Source of the DNA: Tissierellia bacterium
GTDB lineage: Bacteria > Bacillota > Clostridia > Tissierellales > Tepidimicrobiaceae
DNA length: 21,534 nt
Direction: 5' to 3'
NCBI GenBank assembly: GCA_012798935.1
Contig: JAAZMG010000269.1
Location: 1 to 21,534 of the forward strand
Position numbers and translations under genes: made by a program. Within the stretch, counting starts at the first letter, position 1; each line of letters starts with the position of its first letter. Under the pieces are notes generated by a model. That model was not told the origin of the DNA, did no database searches, and saw nothing but the letters and a program-made list of their open reading frames with translations. This document shows, one piece after another, positions 13,143-21,534 of the stretch.

Positions 13143-14207
13143 GTGAAATTTAAAGATTATTTAAAGGATAGATTGTTATACATATTATTCTATTTTATAA
13201 ATACATTTTTGGTTATAATTATAATGATGTTGGATTTAATTATTAGAAAAGAAAAGCTTAAGGTTTCAAATATAATCTATGCCTTCCTGCTATCATTTAT
13301 GTTTTTAATTCTTTCAATAATTTTAGATTATTTAAAAAAGAGGAAGTTCTACAAATCCATTAATATTGGATTGAAGGATAATAAAGGTTTAGAATATATA
13401 TTTAGTATTCCTGATAATATAAGCGGAGAGCATGATGTTTTTAAGGAACTATTGACTAAGAACTATATGATCTACGAAAATACATTAGAAAAATATAGAA
13501 AAAACTACAAAATTCAAGTAGACTTTAATAATAGATGGATTCATCAGATGAAAACCCCTATTTCTGTAATCAAACTTATATTAGAAAATGAAAAGGATAA
13601 AAATATAGATGAAAATACTAAGAAAAGTTATGAAAGTATAGAAGAGGAGATGGAGAAACTATCCAATGGTTTAGAGATGGCTTTATATGCTTTAAGGATA
13701 AATGATTTTGAACAGGATTTTAAAGTAGAAGATGTAAATTTATTGGAGATTGTAAGAAATGTTATAAATGAAAATAAAAATACCTTTATAGTAAATGAAA
13801 TATATCCTAAAATAATTTCAGAAGAGGATTTAACGGTAAAAAGTGATAAAAAATGGATAAAATTTGTTATAAGTCAGATTATATCCAATAGTATAAAGTA
13901 TTCTAAGATAAAAGATGACCAAGATAAGTCTATAATTATTAAACTATATAATGAAAATGATAAAACCATACTTTCCATAGAAGACAAAGGAGTAGGCATA
14001 CCTAAGCAGGATGTAGACCGAGTGTTTAATCCATTCTTTACTGGGGAAAATGGTAGAAGGTATTTAGAATCCACTGGAATGGGGCTCTACCTTTCTAAGG
14101 ATGTAGTAAAAAGATTAGGTCATGGCATATATGTAGAATCTACTGAAGGAGTAGGGACTACAATAAACATAGTTTTCTATCATGGTAAGAGCATTTATAA
14201 TTTATAA
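13143..14207 (+). CDS. Intramembrane-sensing histidine kinase, BceS-like
   Basis: From the GTG at 13143 the protein has 354 residues. Two transmembrane helices (about 11-34 and 43-63) enclose almost no extracytoplasmic loop, so ligand sensing probably depends on the partner transporter. The phospho-acceptor H134 lies in RWIHQMKTPISVIKL. The ATPase domain has an N box (QIISNSIKYS), DKGVGIP, FNPFFTGENGR and STGMGLYLSKDVVKRLG. AGGTG at 13133-13137 precedes the GTG; an in-frame TTG at 13128 would lie before this site. The start is eight bases after the regulator stop. A terminator follows at 14250. Confidence 0.92.
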   Translation: MKFKDYLKDRLLYILFYFINTFLVIIIMMLDLIIRKEKLKVSNIIYAFLLSFMFLILSIILDYLKKRKFYKSINIGLKDNKGLEYIFSIPDNISGEHDVFKELLTKNYMIYENTLEKYRKNYKIQVDFNNRWIHQMKTPISVIKLILENEKDKNIDENTKKSYESIEEEMEKLSNGLEMALYALRINDFEQDFKVEDVNLLEIVRNVINENKNTFIVNEIYPKIISEEDLTVKSDKKWIKFVISQIISNSIKYSKIKDDQDKSIIIKLYNENDKTILSIEDKGVGIPKQDVDRVFNPFFTGENGRRYLESTGMGLYLSKDVVKRLGHGIYVESTEGVGTTINIVFYHGKSIYNL

Positions 14208-14249
14208 ATATGAAATCTAACAATATTGTAAGATATAAATTGAATTTGA

Positions 14250-14285
14250 AAGGGAAATCGATAGAAGGATTTCTCTTGTTTTTTT
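14250..14285 (+). terminator. Terminator after the two-component system
   Basis: AAGGGAAATC (14250-14259) pairs with GATTTCTCTT (14268-14277, one G-U), followed by G and seven T. It separates ogg-regulator-kinase from the transporter operon, which must therefore have its own, presumably inducible, promoter in the next 40 bases. Confidence 0.85.
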
Positions 14286-14334
14286 ATACTGTATATAGTG
14301 AATAAAAATCATTTTAATACAGGAGGTAATAGAA

Positions 14335-15102
14335 TTGGCAGTATTAGAAACCAAAGGCCTATCTAAAATATACGGGGGAAAAGGTAAAGGAATATCCGTT
14401 AAAGCCCTTGAGGACTTTAATATGACTATAAATGAAGGGGAATTTGTAGGAGTTATGGGACCATCCGGCTCAGGTAAGACTACATTATTAAATATACTAG
14501 CAACTATAGATTCCCCTTCTTCAGGAGAAATTTTGGTAAATGGCAAAAATCCTTATAGCTTAGAGGAGGACCAGTTGTCTATATTCAGAAGAAATAATTT
14601 AGGATTTATATTTCAAGATTTCAATCTATTAGACACTTTGTCTGTAAAGGAAAATATAATACTTCCATTAGTACTGGAAGAAGTAGAAAGGAAAGAAATT
14701 GAAAAGAGAGTAGATGACATAGCCACTACATTAAACATAAAGGATATTTTTAAAAAAAGAACCTATGAAATATCAGGAGGACAGCAACAAAGGACGGCTT
14801 GTGCTAGGGCTCTTATAAATAATCCTACAATAATATTAGCTGATGAGCCTACAGGCAATCTAGATTCAAAAGCCTCTTACGACTTGATGTTATCTTTAGA
14901 AAGAATTAATCAGGAAAAGAAAGCAACTATTGTCATGGTTACTCATGATGCTTTTGCCGCAAGCTTTTGTAATAGAATAATAATGATCAAGGATGGTAAG
15001 TTCTTCTCAGAGTTAGTAAAGAAATCTAATAGACAAGTATTTTTCAAGGAAATATTGGATTCGTTGTCCCTTCTTGGAGGTGGGTATAATGAAAATATCT
15101 AA
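14335..15102 (+). CDS. Bce-type ABC transporter ATPase, BceA-like
   Basis: This is the ATP-binding subunit of a peptide-antibiotic detoxification transporter of the MacB/BceA type. The 255-residue protein has Walker A GPSGSGKTT (42-50), the Q loop FIFQDFNLLDTLSV, signature ISGGQQQRTACARAL, Walker B IILADEPTGNLDS and the switch histidine in MVTHDAFAAS. The TTG start has AGGAGG nine bases upstream. The last 14 bases overlap the permease gene. The pair sits directly downstream of a BceRS-like system, the arrangement in which the transporter acts as sensor and effector. Confidence 0.93.
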   Translation: MAVLETKGLSKIYGGKGKGISVKALEDFNMTINEGEFVGVMGPSGSGKTTLLNILATIDSPSSGEILVNGKNPYSLEEDQLSIFRRNNLGFIFQDFNLLDTLSVKENIILPLVLEEVERKEIEKRVDDIATTLNIKDIFKKRTYEISGGQQQRTACARALINNPTIILADEPTGNLDSKASYDLMLSLERINQEKKATIVMVTHDAFAASFCNRIIMIKDGKFFSELVKKSNRQVFFKEILDSLSLLGGGYNENI

Positions 15103-17044
15103 TATGGCTGTAAAAAATGTTAGAGGGAATTTGTATAGATATATAATGTATTGTTTAAGTAATGCTTTTGCAGTTACGGCATTCTATATATTTGCAAATT
15201 TTGTATTCCATCCGTCTATAGATATAAGATCTGCCGATGGACATCCAGTTGCAAGAATGGGTGCTGCTAATGGTATGATAATTAGTCAGGTGATAATAGT
15301 AATATTTTCAATATTGTTTGTAGGATATTCCACCTCTATATTTTTAAAATCTAGGGGAAAAGAATTTGGTCTTCTTTCTTTATATGGAATGACTAGAAAG
15401 CAAATAAAAAAATACGTGCTTATAGAGAATACTATACTATCTATTTTATCAATAGGAACAGGCGTATTAACTGGGATTGTTTTTTCAAAATTATTCTTTA
15501 TGATAATGGAAGGATTTTTAAGTTTAAAATTACCCTTTAATATATCTCTTAAAGCCTTAGGATTGACCTGTATAATCTTTTTTGCCTTATTTGAGATAAT
15601 TAGCACCTTTATGCTTTTTCAAATAAGAAGGAATAAGGAAATAATAGAACAGATAAAATCTAGTAAAGTACCTAAGACTATACCTGAATTTTCTAAAGCT
15701 AAAGCTATATTGGGAATAACATTACTTATAATAGGTTATATTATAGCTTGGTTTGTCCATGATGTAGCTGTGGTCTTAGCTATGATACCCGTAACCTTAA
15801 TAGTAATAATCGGTACCTATTTCCTGTTTACTCAATTTAGTATAGCAGTGGCTAATAGAATTTTGAGAAACGAAAAACTGTTATATAATAAAACCAATTT
15901 AGTAGCTTATTCTCAGATGATATTTAAGCTACAGGATACTGCTAAAGTTTTATTTTTAGCAGCTATATTAGGAGCAATTACATTTACGGCTACAGAGACT
16001 ATATTTTCATTTTATACAGAAATACCTAGAATATCAGGGTTAAATAATGCTCATGAAATGGTAATCGTTCAAAGAGGAGATACATTAAATAATAATGAAG
16101 TAATAGAGAATATAAAGAAAAAACTTGAAGATGATAAAATAAAAATCAAAGAAATTTACGAAGTAGAAAGTACAAGCATGGATATAGCAATAAATGAAGG
16201 GGAAGAAGCAGAAACATTTTTTATCTTATCCAATCATGATTATAATAGATTGGCAAAACCCCTAGGAAAAAAATTAGTAGAAGTTAAAGAAAATCAAGTC
16301 ATCTATAACCATCCTTATAATGGTTTAGTGGAATCAGAAGAAGTTACTGAAGAAAATAGAAAGACCAGATGGGATGAGATTGGTTTAAATATAGGTGATA
16401 AAACAAAGAAATTCAAATTGGATAAGGAGGTACATGGGCAAGTTATAACAGTACCTGGTGTAGGTTATTCAAGAGTATTAGTATTAAATGATAGAGATTT
16501 TGAAGAAATAATTAAAAATACAAAGGAAAAAGATTTAATTATATATAATGGGATAAAAATAGATAATTGGAAGGACTCCTATAAGGTTTCAATGGTAATA
16601 GAAGAAAGTTTAGGAGATAGATATGATGGCAACTATTATTCCACAGTAATTTCCTATAAAGAAGTTAGTAGAATTTATGGTTTGATTTTATTTATAGGAT
16701 TCTTCATAGCTTTCCTATTTTTCATAGCCTCAGGAAGTATAATATATTTTAAATTGTTTAATGAAATAAAGCAGGATGGCATAGAATATGGTATCCTTAA
16801 AAAGATAGGAACAACAGAGAAGGAAATAAATAAGATTATAACTAAACAAATAGGAATTATATTCTTTCTACCCTTTATAGTTGGCACATCACATTCCTTT
16901 TTTGCTCTAAAATCTCTTTCAAATCTTTTAATGGGAAATTTATTTTCTAATGGTCTTGTAGTTATGTTAGGATATTTAGTATTTCAGGTAGTATATTTTA
17001 TGGTAATAAGAGCTATATATATAAAGAGAATACAATATACTTAA
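15089..17044 (+). CDS. Bce-type ABC transporter permease, BceB-like (FtsX-domain)
   Basis: The 651-residue permease has the BceB layout: a first transmembrane helix (about 18-40), further helices at about 58-300, a large extracytoplasmic domain between helices VII and VIII (about residues 307-528), and three C-terminal helices. The FtsX-like motif EFGLLSLYGMTRKQI lies after helix II, and its counterpart GIEYGILKKIGTTEKEI lies between helices VIII and IX. The large outer domain is thought to contact lipid-II-cycle intermediates or peptide antibiotics in this family; which ones here cannot be told. The ATG at 15089 has GGAGGTGG; an in-frame TTG at 15074 precedes that site. Confidence 0.92.
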   Translation: MKISNMAVKNVRGNLYRYIMYCLSNAFAVTAFYIFANFVFHPSIDIRSADGHPVARMGAANGMIISQVIIVIFSILFVGYSTSIFLKSRGKEFGLLSLYGMTRKQIKKYVLIENTILSILSIGTGVLTGIVFSKLFFMIMEGFLSLKLPFNISLKALGLTCIIFFALFEIISTFMLFQIRRNKEIIEQIKSSKVPKTIPEFSKAKAILGITLLIIGYIIAWFVHDVAVVLAMIPVTLIVIIGTYFLFTQFSIAVANRILRNEKLLYNKTNLVAYSQMIFKLQDTAKVLFLAAILGAITFTATETIFSFYTEIPRISGLNNAHEMVIVQRGDTLNNNEVIENIKKKLEDDKIKIKEIYEVESTSMDIAINEGEEAETFFILSNHDYNRLAKPLGKKLVEVKENQVIYNHPYNGLVESEEVTEENRKTRWDEIGLNIGDKTKKFKLDKEVHGQVITVPGVGYSRVLVLNDRDFEEIIKNTKEKDLIIYNGIKIDNWKDSYKVSMVIEESLGDRYDGNYYSTVISYKEVSRIYGLILFIGFFIAFLFFIASGSIIYFKLFNEIKQDGIEYGILKKIGTTEKEINKIITKQIGIIFFLPFIVGTSHSFFALKSLSNLLMGNLFSNGLVVMLGYLVFQVVYFMVIRAIYIKRIQYT

Positions 17045-17048
17045 GTTA

Positions 17049-17085
17049 TTAATGGAATCCTAGGTGAAGGATTCCATTAATTTTT
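17049..17085 (+). terminator. Terminator of the Bce-type transporter operon
   Basis: TTAATGGAATCC (17049-17060) is perfectly inverted as GGATTCCATTAA (17069-17080), followed by TTTTT. It begins five bases after the permease stop. Confidence 0.92.
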
Positions 17086-17161
17086 ATGGCAATTTTTCTA
17101 CAAATAGTGTATTCTTTATTTACATATTTAATTTACTAATGAAAACAAGGCGGGTGATTAT

Positions 17162-17851
17162 ATGATAGGAACTTTAGTCAATTTTGCAGCGATTATTTTA
17201 GGTAGTATTATCGGTATGCTTATAAAGAATGGAATAAAAGAAGAGTATAAGAAAACTATAATGGAAGGAGTTGGCCTTACGGTTATAGTTATAGGGCTAA
17301 TGAGTGGAATAAAATCTGAGAATATAGTATTAGTTATTATTAGTATTGTATTAGGTGGTATAATAGGAGAAGCTATAGGTATTGAAAGAAAATTAGATAA
17401 TTTAGGCAATAAATTAGAAAGTAGATTTGGTAAAAAGGATTCTAATTTTTCAAAGGGATTTGTAACAGCCTCTTTAGTCTACTGTGTAGGGGCAATGGCT
17501 ATAGTAGGTTCCTTGGAAAGTGGATTAATAGGGGATCATAATACTATTTTTGCTAAATCCATATTAGATGGAATATCCTCTATAATATTTGCCTCCACTT
17601 TAGGAGTTGGTGTAGCTTTTTCTGCAATACCAGTATTATTATACCAGGGCATAATTACCATATTAGCTTCATCTTTAAAGAACTTTTTAACACCAGAGGT
17701 TATACTAGAGATGTCCGCCGTAGGTGGAATATTGATAATGGCCATAGGAATAAATATTTTAGAAATGAAAAGAATAAAGGTGGGGAACATGCTACCTGGT
17801 ATTTTTATTCCTTTGATATATTCTATTTTAACATCAATCTTTGGCTTATGA
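17162..17851 (+). CDS. DUF554 family membrane protein (YdfK/YqgA-like)
   Basis: The 229-residue polytopic protein begins MIGTLVNFAAIILGSIIGML and contains VIVIGLMSG, GGIIGEAIGIERKLDNLG, FVTASLVYCVGAMAIVGSLESG and SAVGGILIMAIGINILE, the recurring blocks of DUF554. About seven hydrophobic segments are visible. The biochemical role of the family is not established. It has its own GGCGGGTGA-type ribosome site and no clear terminator after it. The genes on either side belong to separate units. Confidence 0.9.
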   Translation: MIGTLVNFAAIILGSIIGMLIKNGIKEEYKKTIMEGVGLTVIVIGLMSGIKSENIVLVIISIVLGGIIGEAIGIERKLDNLGNKLESRFGKKDSNFSKGFVTASLVYCVGAMAIVGSLESGLIGDHNTIFAKSILDGISSIIFASTLGVGVAFSAIPVLLYQGIITILASSLKNFLTPEVILEMSAVGGILIMAIGINILEMKRIKVGNMLPGIFIPLIYSILTSIFGL

Positions 17852-17976
17852 GAAGATATAAAAGTACAATTAAGAAACATATGGAGATATTGGAAGATAT
17901 TAAATGAAAAAAACAGTAAATTTGCTATGAATTCATATAACCAATACAAATGCTAATATATGGCGAAATTCAAGAC

Positions 17977-18005
17977 TTGATTGTCTCTTTTTTATTAAGT
18001 ATTAT
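17977..18005 (+). promoter_or_regulatory. Sigma-A-type promoter of groESL
   Basis: TTGATT (17977-17982) and TATTAT (18000-18005) are spaced by 17 bases. Transcription starting near 18012 would place the CIRCE hairpin at the 5' end of the mRNA, as is usual for HrcA-controlled chaperonin operons. Confidence 0.65.
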
Positions 18006-18019
18006 TATATTTGTACATA

Positions 18020-18046
18020 TTAGCACTCAGCAACACCGAGTGCTAA
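18020..18046. promoter_or_regulatory. CIRCE element (HrcA operator)
   Basis: TTAGCACTC (18020-18028) and GAGTGCTAA (18038-18046) are a perfect inverted repeat with a nine-base spacer. This matches the CIRCE consensus exactly and predicts heat-inducible repression of groES-groEL by HrcA. Confidence 0.98.
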
Positions 18047-18087
18047 TAAAATGGAAAAAATTGACTATAATATAAGGAGGTAATAAA

Positions 18088-18369
18088 ATGAACCTTAAAC
18101 CATTAGGTGATAGAGTTGTAATTAAAAAAATTGAAGCTGAGGAAAAAACAAAATCTGGCATTGTTCTTCCAAGCAGTGCTAAGGAACAACCACAAATGGC
18201 AGAGATAGTAGCTATTGGTGCTGATATTACTAATGATGAAAAGAAAAAGGATCAAATCAAGGTAAGTGATAAGGTTATATTTTCACAATATGCAGGAACA
18301 GAAGTTAAGATTGATGGTGAAGAATATACAATACTTAAGCTAAATGATATTTTAGCAGTAGTGGAATAA
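18088..18369 (+). CDS. groES: Co-chaperonin GroES (Cpn10)
   Basis: GroES caps the GroEL cylinder as a heptameric lid. The 93-residue protein has MNLKPLGDRVVIKKIEAEEKTKSGIVLP including the mobile loop, then GTEVKIDGEEYTILKLNDILAVVE at the C terminus. It is complete. The ATG has AAGGAGGTAATAAA upstream. Only CIRCE and the promoter precede it; groEL follows after an unusually long 151-base gap. Confidence 0.98.
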   Translation: MNLKPLGDRVVIKKIEAEEKTKSGIVLPSSAKEQPQMAEIVAIGADITNDEKKKDQIKVSDKVIFSQYAGTEVKIDGEEYTILKLNDILAVVE

Positions 18370-18394
18370 CAATAATACACAATTGGGCATTGCC

Positions 18395-18483
18395 GGCGAA
18401 TGAATTCGCCTCTACCTATGTGAAGAGATTTAATTAATGTAGAGACCATTTTAATGGTCCATGTAGGGCGATCTTTGGTCGTC
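18395..18483. repeat. Hairpin-rich repeat inserted between groES and groEL
   Basis: Four stems occur in 90 bases: GGCGAA/TTCGCC (18395-18400 with 18405-18410), CTCTAC/GTAGAG (18410-18415 with 18439-18444), GACCAT/ATGGTC (18444-18449 with 18454-18459) and GGCGATC/GGTCGTC-type pairing (18467-18473 with 18477-18483). The phrases GGCGAATGAATTCGCC and GTAGGGCGATC resemble short REP/MITE-like repeats seen scattered in many bacterial genomes. It is more GC-rich than its surroundings. No T-run follows, so groEL read-through should continue. Confidence 0.7.
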
Positions 18484-18520
18484 AGATAGAAATTCGAAAT
18501 AAAAAAAGGAGTGAATATAA

Positions 18521-20158
18521 ATGGCTAAAGAAATTAGATTTGGTGAAGAGGCTCGTCGTTCAATGGAAAAAGGGATTAATCAATTAGCTGATACAGTGAA
18601 GGTAACTCTTGGACCAAAGGGACGAAATGCAGTATTAGATAAATCTTTTGGTGCACCACTTATTACAAATGATGGTGTAACTATTGCACGTGAAATAGAG
18701 CTGGAAGATAGATACGAAAATATGGGAGCTCAACTAGTTAAGGAAGTTGCTACAAAGACTCAAGATGTAGCAGGCGATGGTACTACAACAGCAACTTTAC
18801 TTGCCCAAGCAATTATAAGAGAAGGGCTTAAAAATGTAGCTGCAGGAGCAAATCCAATAATATTACAAAATGGACTTCGTAGAGCAGTTGAGGTAGCAGT
18901 AGGAGAAATAAGAAGATTTTCCAAAGATGTTGAGACAAAAGAATCTATAGCACAAGTTGCTTCAATTTCAGCTGGAGATGAAGAAATAGGTGGATTGATA
19001 GCTGATGCTATGGAAAAGGTAGGTAATGATGGAGTAATTACTGTTGAAGAATCTAGATCCATGGGAACTACATTAGATGTAGTGGAAGGTATGCAATTTG
19101 ACAGAGGATATGTATCTGCTTATATGGTTACAGACACAGATAAAATGGTAGCAGATTTGGAAGAACCATATATACTTATAACTGATAAGAAAATAAGTAA
19201 TATTCAAGATTTATTACCAATTTTAGAGCAAATAGTTCAACAAGGTAAACCTCTATTGATTATTGCTGAAGATATAGAAGGGGAAGCTTTAGCTACATTA
19301 GTAGTAAACAAATTAAGAGGAACATTTAACTGTGTTGCAGTTAAAGCTCCAGGATTTGGTGACAGAAGAAAAGAAATGCTTCAAGATATTGCAACATTAA
19401 CTGGTGGTCAAGTGATAACAGAAGAATTAGGTCTTGATTTAAAAGAAGCTACAATGGATATGCTAGGTAAAGCTAGGAGAGTTGAAGTAGATAAGGAAAA
19501 CACTGTAATTGTTGATGGAGAGGGAACTGGGTCAGATATAGAAGATAGAATAAGACAAATTAGAGTACAACTTGAAGAAACCGAATCTGAATTTGATAAG
19601 GAAAAACTACAAGAAAGATTAGCAAAATTATCAGGTGGAGTTGCTGTAATAGAAGTAGGGGCTGCTACTGAAACTGAACTTAAGGAAAGAAAATTAAGAA
19701 TAGAAGATGCTTTAGCAGCAACAAGAGCAGCAGTTGAAGAAGGTGTGGTACCTGGTGGTGGAACTGTTTTAACTGATGCAATTCCAGCAGTATCCAAATT
19801 ACTAGATGAAACTAGTGGAGATGAAAGAACAGGAGTAAGTATTATAGTTAGAGCACTAGAAGAACCAGTAAGACAAATAGCTACAAATGCAGGATTAGAA
19901 GGATCCGTTATTGTAGAAAAGGTTAAAGAAGAAGGGGAAGGAGTTGGATTTGACGCACTAAATGAAAAATATGTAAATATGATAGAATCAGGGATTAGTG
20001 ATCCAACTAAAGTTACTCGTTCAGCATTACAGAACGCTGCATCTGTTGCATCAATGGTACTAACAACAGAATCTGCAGTAATAGATGTAAAAGAAGATAA
20101 CCCAATGGCCGGCATGGGTGGCATGAATGGCATGGGCGGCGGAATGCCAATGATGTAG
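18521..20158 (+). CDS. groEL: Chaperonin GroEL (Cpn60)
   Basis: GroEL forms the 14-mer ATP-dependent folding chamber. The 545-residue protein is full length: VTLGPKGRNAVLDKSFGAP, the nucleotide site GDGTTTATLLAQAI, apical-domain blocks RGYVSAYMVTDTDKM and KAPGFGDRRKEML, DALAATRAAVEEGVVPGGG, and a C-terminal Gly-Met tail GGMNGMGGGMPMM. AAAAAAGGAG is the ribosome site upstream of the ATG. It is the second gene of the CIRCE-controlled operon, and a strong terminator follows. Confidence 0.98.
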   Translation: MAKEIRFGEEARRSMEKGINQLADTVKVTLGPKGRNAVLDKSFGAPLITNDGVTIAREIELEDRYENMGAQLVKEVATKTQDVAGDGTTTATLLAQAIIREGLKNVAAGANPIILQNGLRRAVEVAVGEIRRFSKDVETKESIAQVASISAGDEEIGGLIADAMEKVGNDGVITVEESRSMGTTLDVVEGMQFDRGYVSAYMVTDTDKMVADLEEPYILITDKKISNIQDLLPILEQIVQQGKPLLIIAEDIEGEALATLVVNKLRGTFNCVAVKAPGFGDRRKEMLQDIATLTGGQVITEELGLDLKEATMDMLGKARRVEVDKENTVIVDGEGTGSDIEDRIRQIRVQLEETESEFDKEKLQERLAKLSGGVAVIEVGAATETELKERKLRIEDALAATRAAVEEGVVPGGGTVLTDAIPAVSKLLDETSGDERTGVSIIVRALEEPVRQIATNAGLEGSVIVEKVKEEGEGVGFDALNEKYVNMIESGISDPTKVTRSALQNAASVASMVLTTESAVIDVKEDNPMAGMGGMNGMGGGMPMM

Positions 20159-20172
20159 TAAAATAGCAAAAT

Positions 20173-20213
20173 AAAAATTGCCAACAGAAATCAAACTGTT
20201 GGCAATTTTTATT
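20173..20213 (+). terminator. Terminator of groESL
   Basis: AAAAATTGCCAACAG (20173-20187) is perfectly inverted as CTGTTGGCAATTTTT (20196-20210) around an eight-base loop. It starts 14 bases after the groEL stop. Confidence 0.93.
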
Positions 20214-20238
20214 ATAAAAAGCCTAGTATGAAAAGGTA

Positions 20239-20267
20239 TTGACTTGATGTATAAGATATACTATTCT
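20239..20267 (+). promoter_or_regulatory. Sigma-A-type promoter of the DUF445 gene
   Basis: TTGACT (20239-20244) and TATTCT (20262-20267) are separated by 17 bases, about 80 bases before the gene. Confidence 0.6.
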
Positions 20268-20348
20268 ATCCATAGGAAAGAGATAGGGTAAATTAGCCAA
20301 TATATATGGAATAGATCAAATATATATTTAATCTAAGAGGTGAAAGAT

Positions 20349-21503
20349 ATGGAGTTCTTAATACCAATAGTTGTTGGAGCAGTTATTGGATATATTACTA
20401 ACTGGCTTGCTATTAAAATGTTGTTTAGGCCGCATTATGAAAAAAGATTTTTAGGGATGAAAGTACCTTTTACACCAGGACTTATTCCAAAGGAAAAATC
20501 TAGGATAGCTAAGAGTGTAGGGAATACGGTGAGTGAATATCTTCTATCTCCTGAAATAATCATAAAATCTGTATTTAAAAATGGGAATGATGAAAAGTTT
20601 AAAAAATGGATAGAGTATAATATAAACAAACTAAAGGAAAGCAACAAATCTATAAAGAATTTGTTTATAGGTATTATTGGTGAAGAAAGATTTAACAGCC
20701 TGTCAAATACAATAGAAGAAGGTATTACAAACTTTATTAATTCAGGAATTGAAGATTGGAAGCTTAAAGAGGATAAAAACAAATTATCCATAGATAATAT
20801 AGATGAATTGGAAGGGGATAAAGAAACTTTAGAAGAAATAATTCCAGATGATATTATTATAGGTATTAAAAATTATATTCAAGACCATGATCAGGAGATT
20901 GTCCATGAAATAAGAAATCTATTTAAGGAACCTTCTGTACAATTAAAGATAAAGGAGTCCATTGAACGGATTGTAACTAAAAATGTAAGCAAGCTGATAA
21001 CTACATTTATAAGTGTTGAAATAATTACAGATAGGATATTTAAGGCAATGGAGGATTATATATATAATCCAAGAATTAATGAAGATACTATATCCATCAT
21101 TACCATAGCAATAGATAAGGTTTTAGAAAAAGAAATATCTAAACAAAAGTTATATGGCAGTATATCTCTAATAGTAAACAAAAATGTTGAAAAGTTTATA
21201 AATAAGCCTATATATTCTATAATTGGAAATATAGATGAAACTAAAGTCAATAGAATTACTGATTTTTCTAAAACAATTTTTAAAACCTTTACAATAAATA
21301 AATTGCCATATATAGTTGAATTATTAAATATCTCTAAGGTAATAGAGGATGAAATAAATGAGTTCGATGTAGCCTTTGCAGAAGATATTATAATTGAAAT
21401 AGCCAATAAAGAATTAAAGGCAATAACATGGTTTGGTGCACTTCTTGGGGGAATAATGGGTATACTTATGCCTTTTTTAACTATGATTTCAGTAAAATAT
21501 TAA
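20349..21503 (+). CDS. DUF445 family membrane protein (YheB-like)
   Basis: The 385-codon gene encodes a protein with an N-terminal membrane segment ending in the family motif GYITNWLAIKMLFRPH, then PFTPGLIPKEKSRIAKSVGNTVSEYLLSPE. A long, charged, helical middle (about 90-340) follows, and a final membrane segment GALLGGIMGILMPFLTMI. This is the DUF445 layout; B. subtilis YheB is the best-known relative and the molecular function is unknown. The ATG at 20349 has AGAGGTG about six bases upstream; the in-frame GTG at 20340 overlaps that ribosome site and is less likely. The gene ends 31 bases before the window edge. Confidence 0.88.
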   Translation: MEFLIPIVVGAVIGYITNWLAIKMLFRPHYEKRFLGMKVPFTPGLIPKEKSRIAKSVGNTVSEYLLSPEIIIKSVFKNGNDEKFKKWIEYNINKLKESNKSIKNLFIGIIGEERFNSLSNTIEEGITNFINSGIEDWKLKEDKNKLSIDNIDELEGDKETLEEIIPDDIIIGIKNYIQDHDQEIVHEIRNLFKEPSVQLKIKESIERIVTKNVSKLITTFISVEIITDRIFKAMEDYIYNPRINEDTISIITIAIDKVLEKEISKQKLYGSISLIVNKNVEKFINKPIYSIIGNIDETKVNRITDFSKTIFKTFTINKLPYIVELLNISKVIEDEINEFDVAFAEDIIIEIANKELKAITWFGALLGGIMGILMPFLTMISVKY

Positions 21504-21534
21504 GGCAATAAGAAGACAAGAGCTTTTCTTTATA

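Noticed and set aside
14286..14334. BceR-type operator upstream of the transporter operon.
   Set aside because: I looked for an inverted TNACA-N4-TGTAA pattern and found none. ACTGTATATAGT is only weakly symmetric.
19408..20184. Long open frame of 258 codons on the minus strand.
   Set aside because: It is antisense to groEL, serine/proline-rich by mirror codon bias, without a ribosome site. It is a shadow of the real gene.

Overview
The window looks like the chromosome of a low-GC anaerobic Firmicute, probably Clostridia or Tissierellia. The evidence is AT-rich coding sequence, strong AGGAGG-type ribosome sites with frequent TTG/GTG starts, a 421-residue NAD-type glutamate dehydrogenase of the Clostridioides/Peptoniphilus kind, a CIRCE-controlled groESL operon, Rex, and a gene order that resembles the Bacillus subtilis tsaE-tsaB-rimI-tsaD-ydiF-(moaC)-rex-...-groES-groEL region. 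I assign no species.

Positions 1-1781 hold the most unusual content: an IStron-like element. A complete group I intron core (P, Q, R and S boxes, P3, P4, P7, P8, P9) occupies about 15-400. It is followed by an IS605-type tnpB (557-1573) that has apparently lost an N-terminal segment, and then by a structured 3' tail that resembles a TnpB guide-RNA (omega RNA) scaffold. No tnpA is present. A 26-bp intramolecular RNA helix can form between 426-451 and 1722-1747, which would loop out tnpB and bring the 3' end of the element next to the ribozyme core. The element sits immediately upstream of a riboflavin ECF transporter gene (ribU), which itself has a poor translation start.

Positions 2388-3962 hold an AcoX-type NAD kinase gene bracketed by copies of a dispersed repeat carrying the motif GGACAAGGGGAC. 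Positions 3963-6612 are a compact operon, tsaE-tsaB-rimI-tsaD, for tRNA t6A synthesis plus ribosomal-protein acetylation. It is followed by a cluster of DnaA-box-like sequences (6613-6752). On the minus strand lie an ABC-F ATPase (YdiF-like) and a small four-cysteine protein, divergent from rex (9204-9857).

Positions 10054-11319 encode catabolic glutamate dehydrogenase. A palindromic repeat pair fills the gap to an 8-oxoguanine glycosylase gene, which is followed at once by a BceRS-type two-component system and, after a terminator, a BceAB-type ABC transporter. Together these form a likely cell-envelope antibiotic-peptide sensing and detoxification module (12445-17044). A DUF554 membrane protein, CIRCE-groES-groEL with a hairpin-rich repeat inserted between the two chaperonin genes, and a DUF445 membrane protein complete the window.
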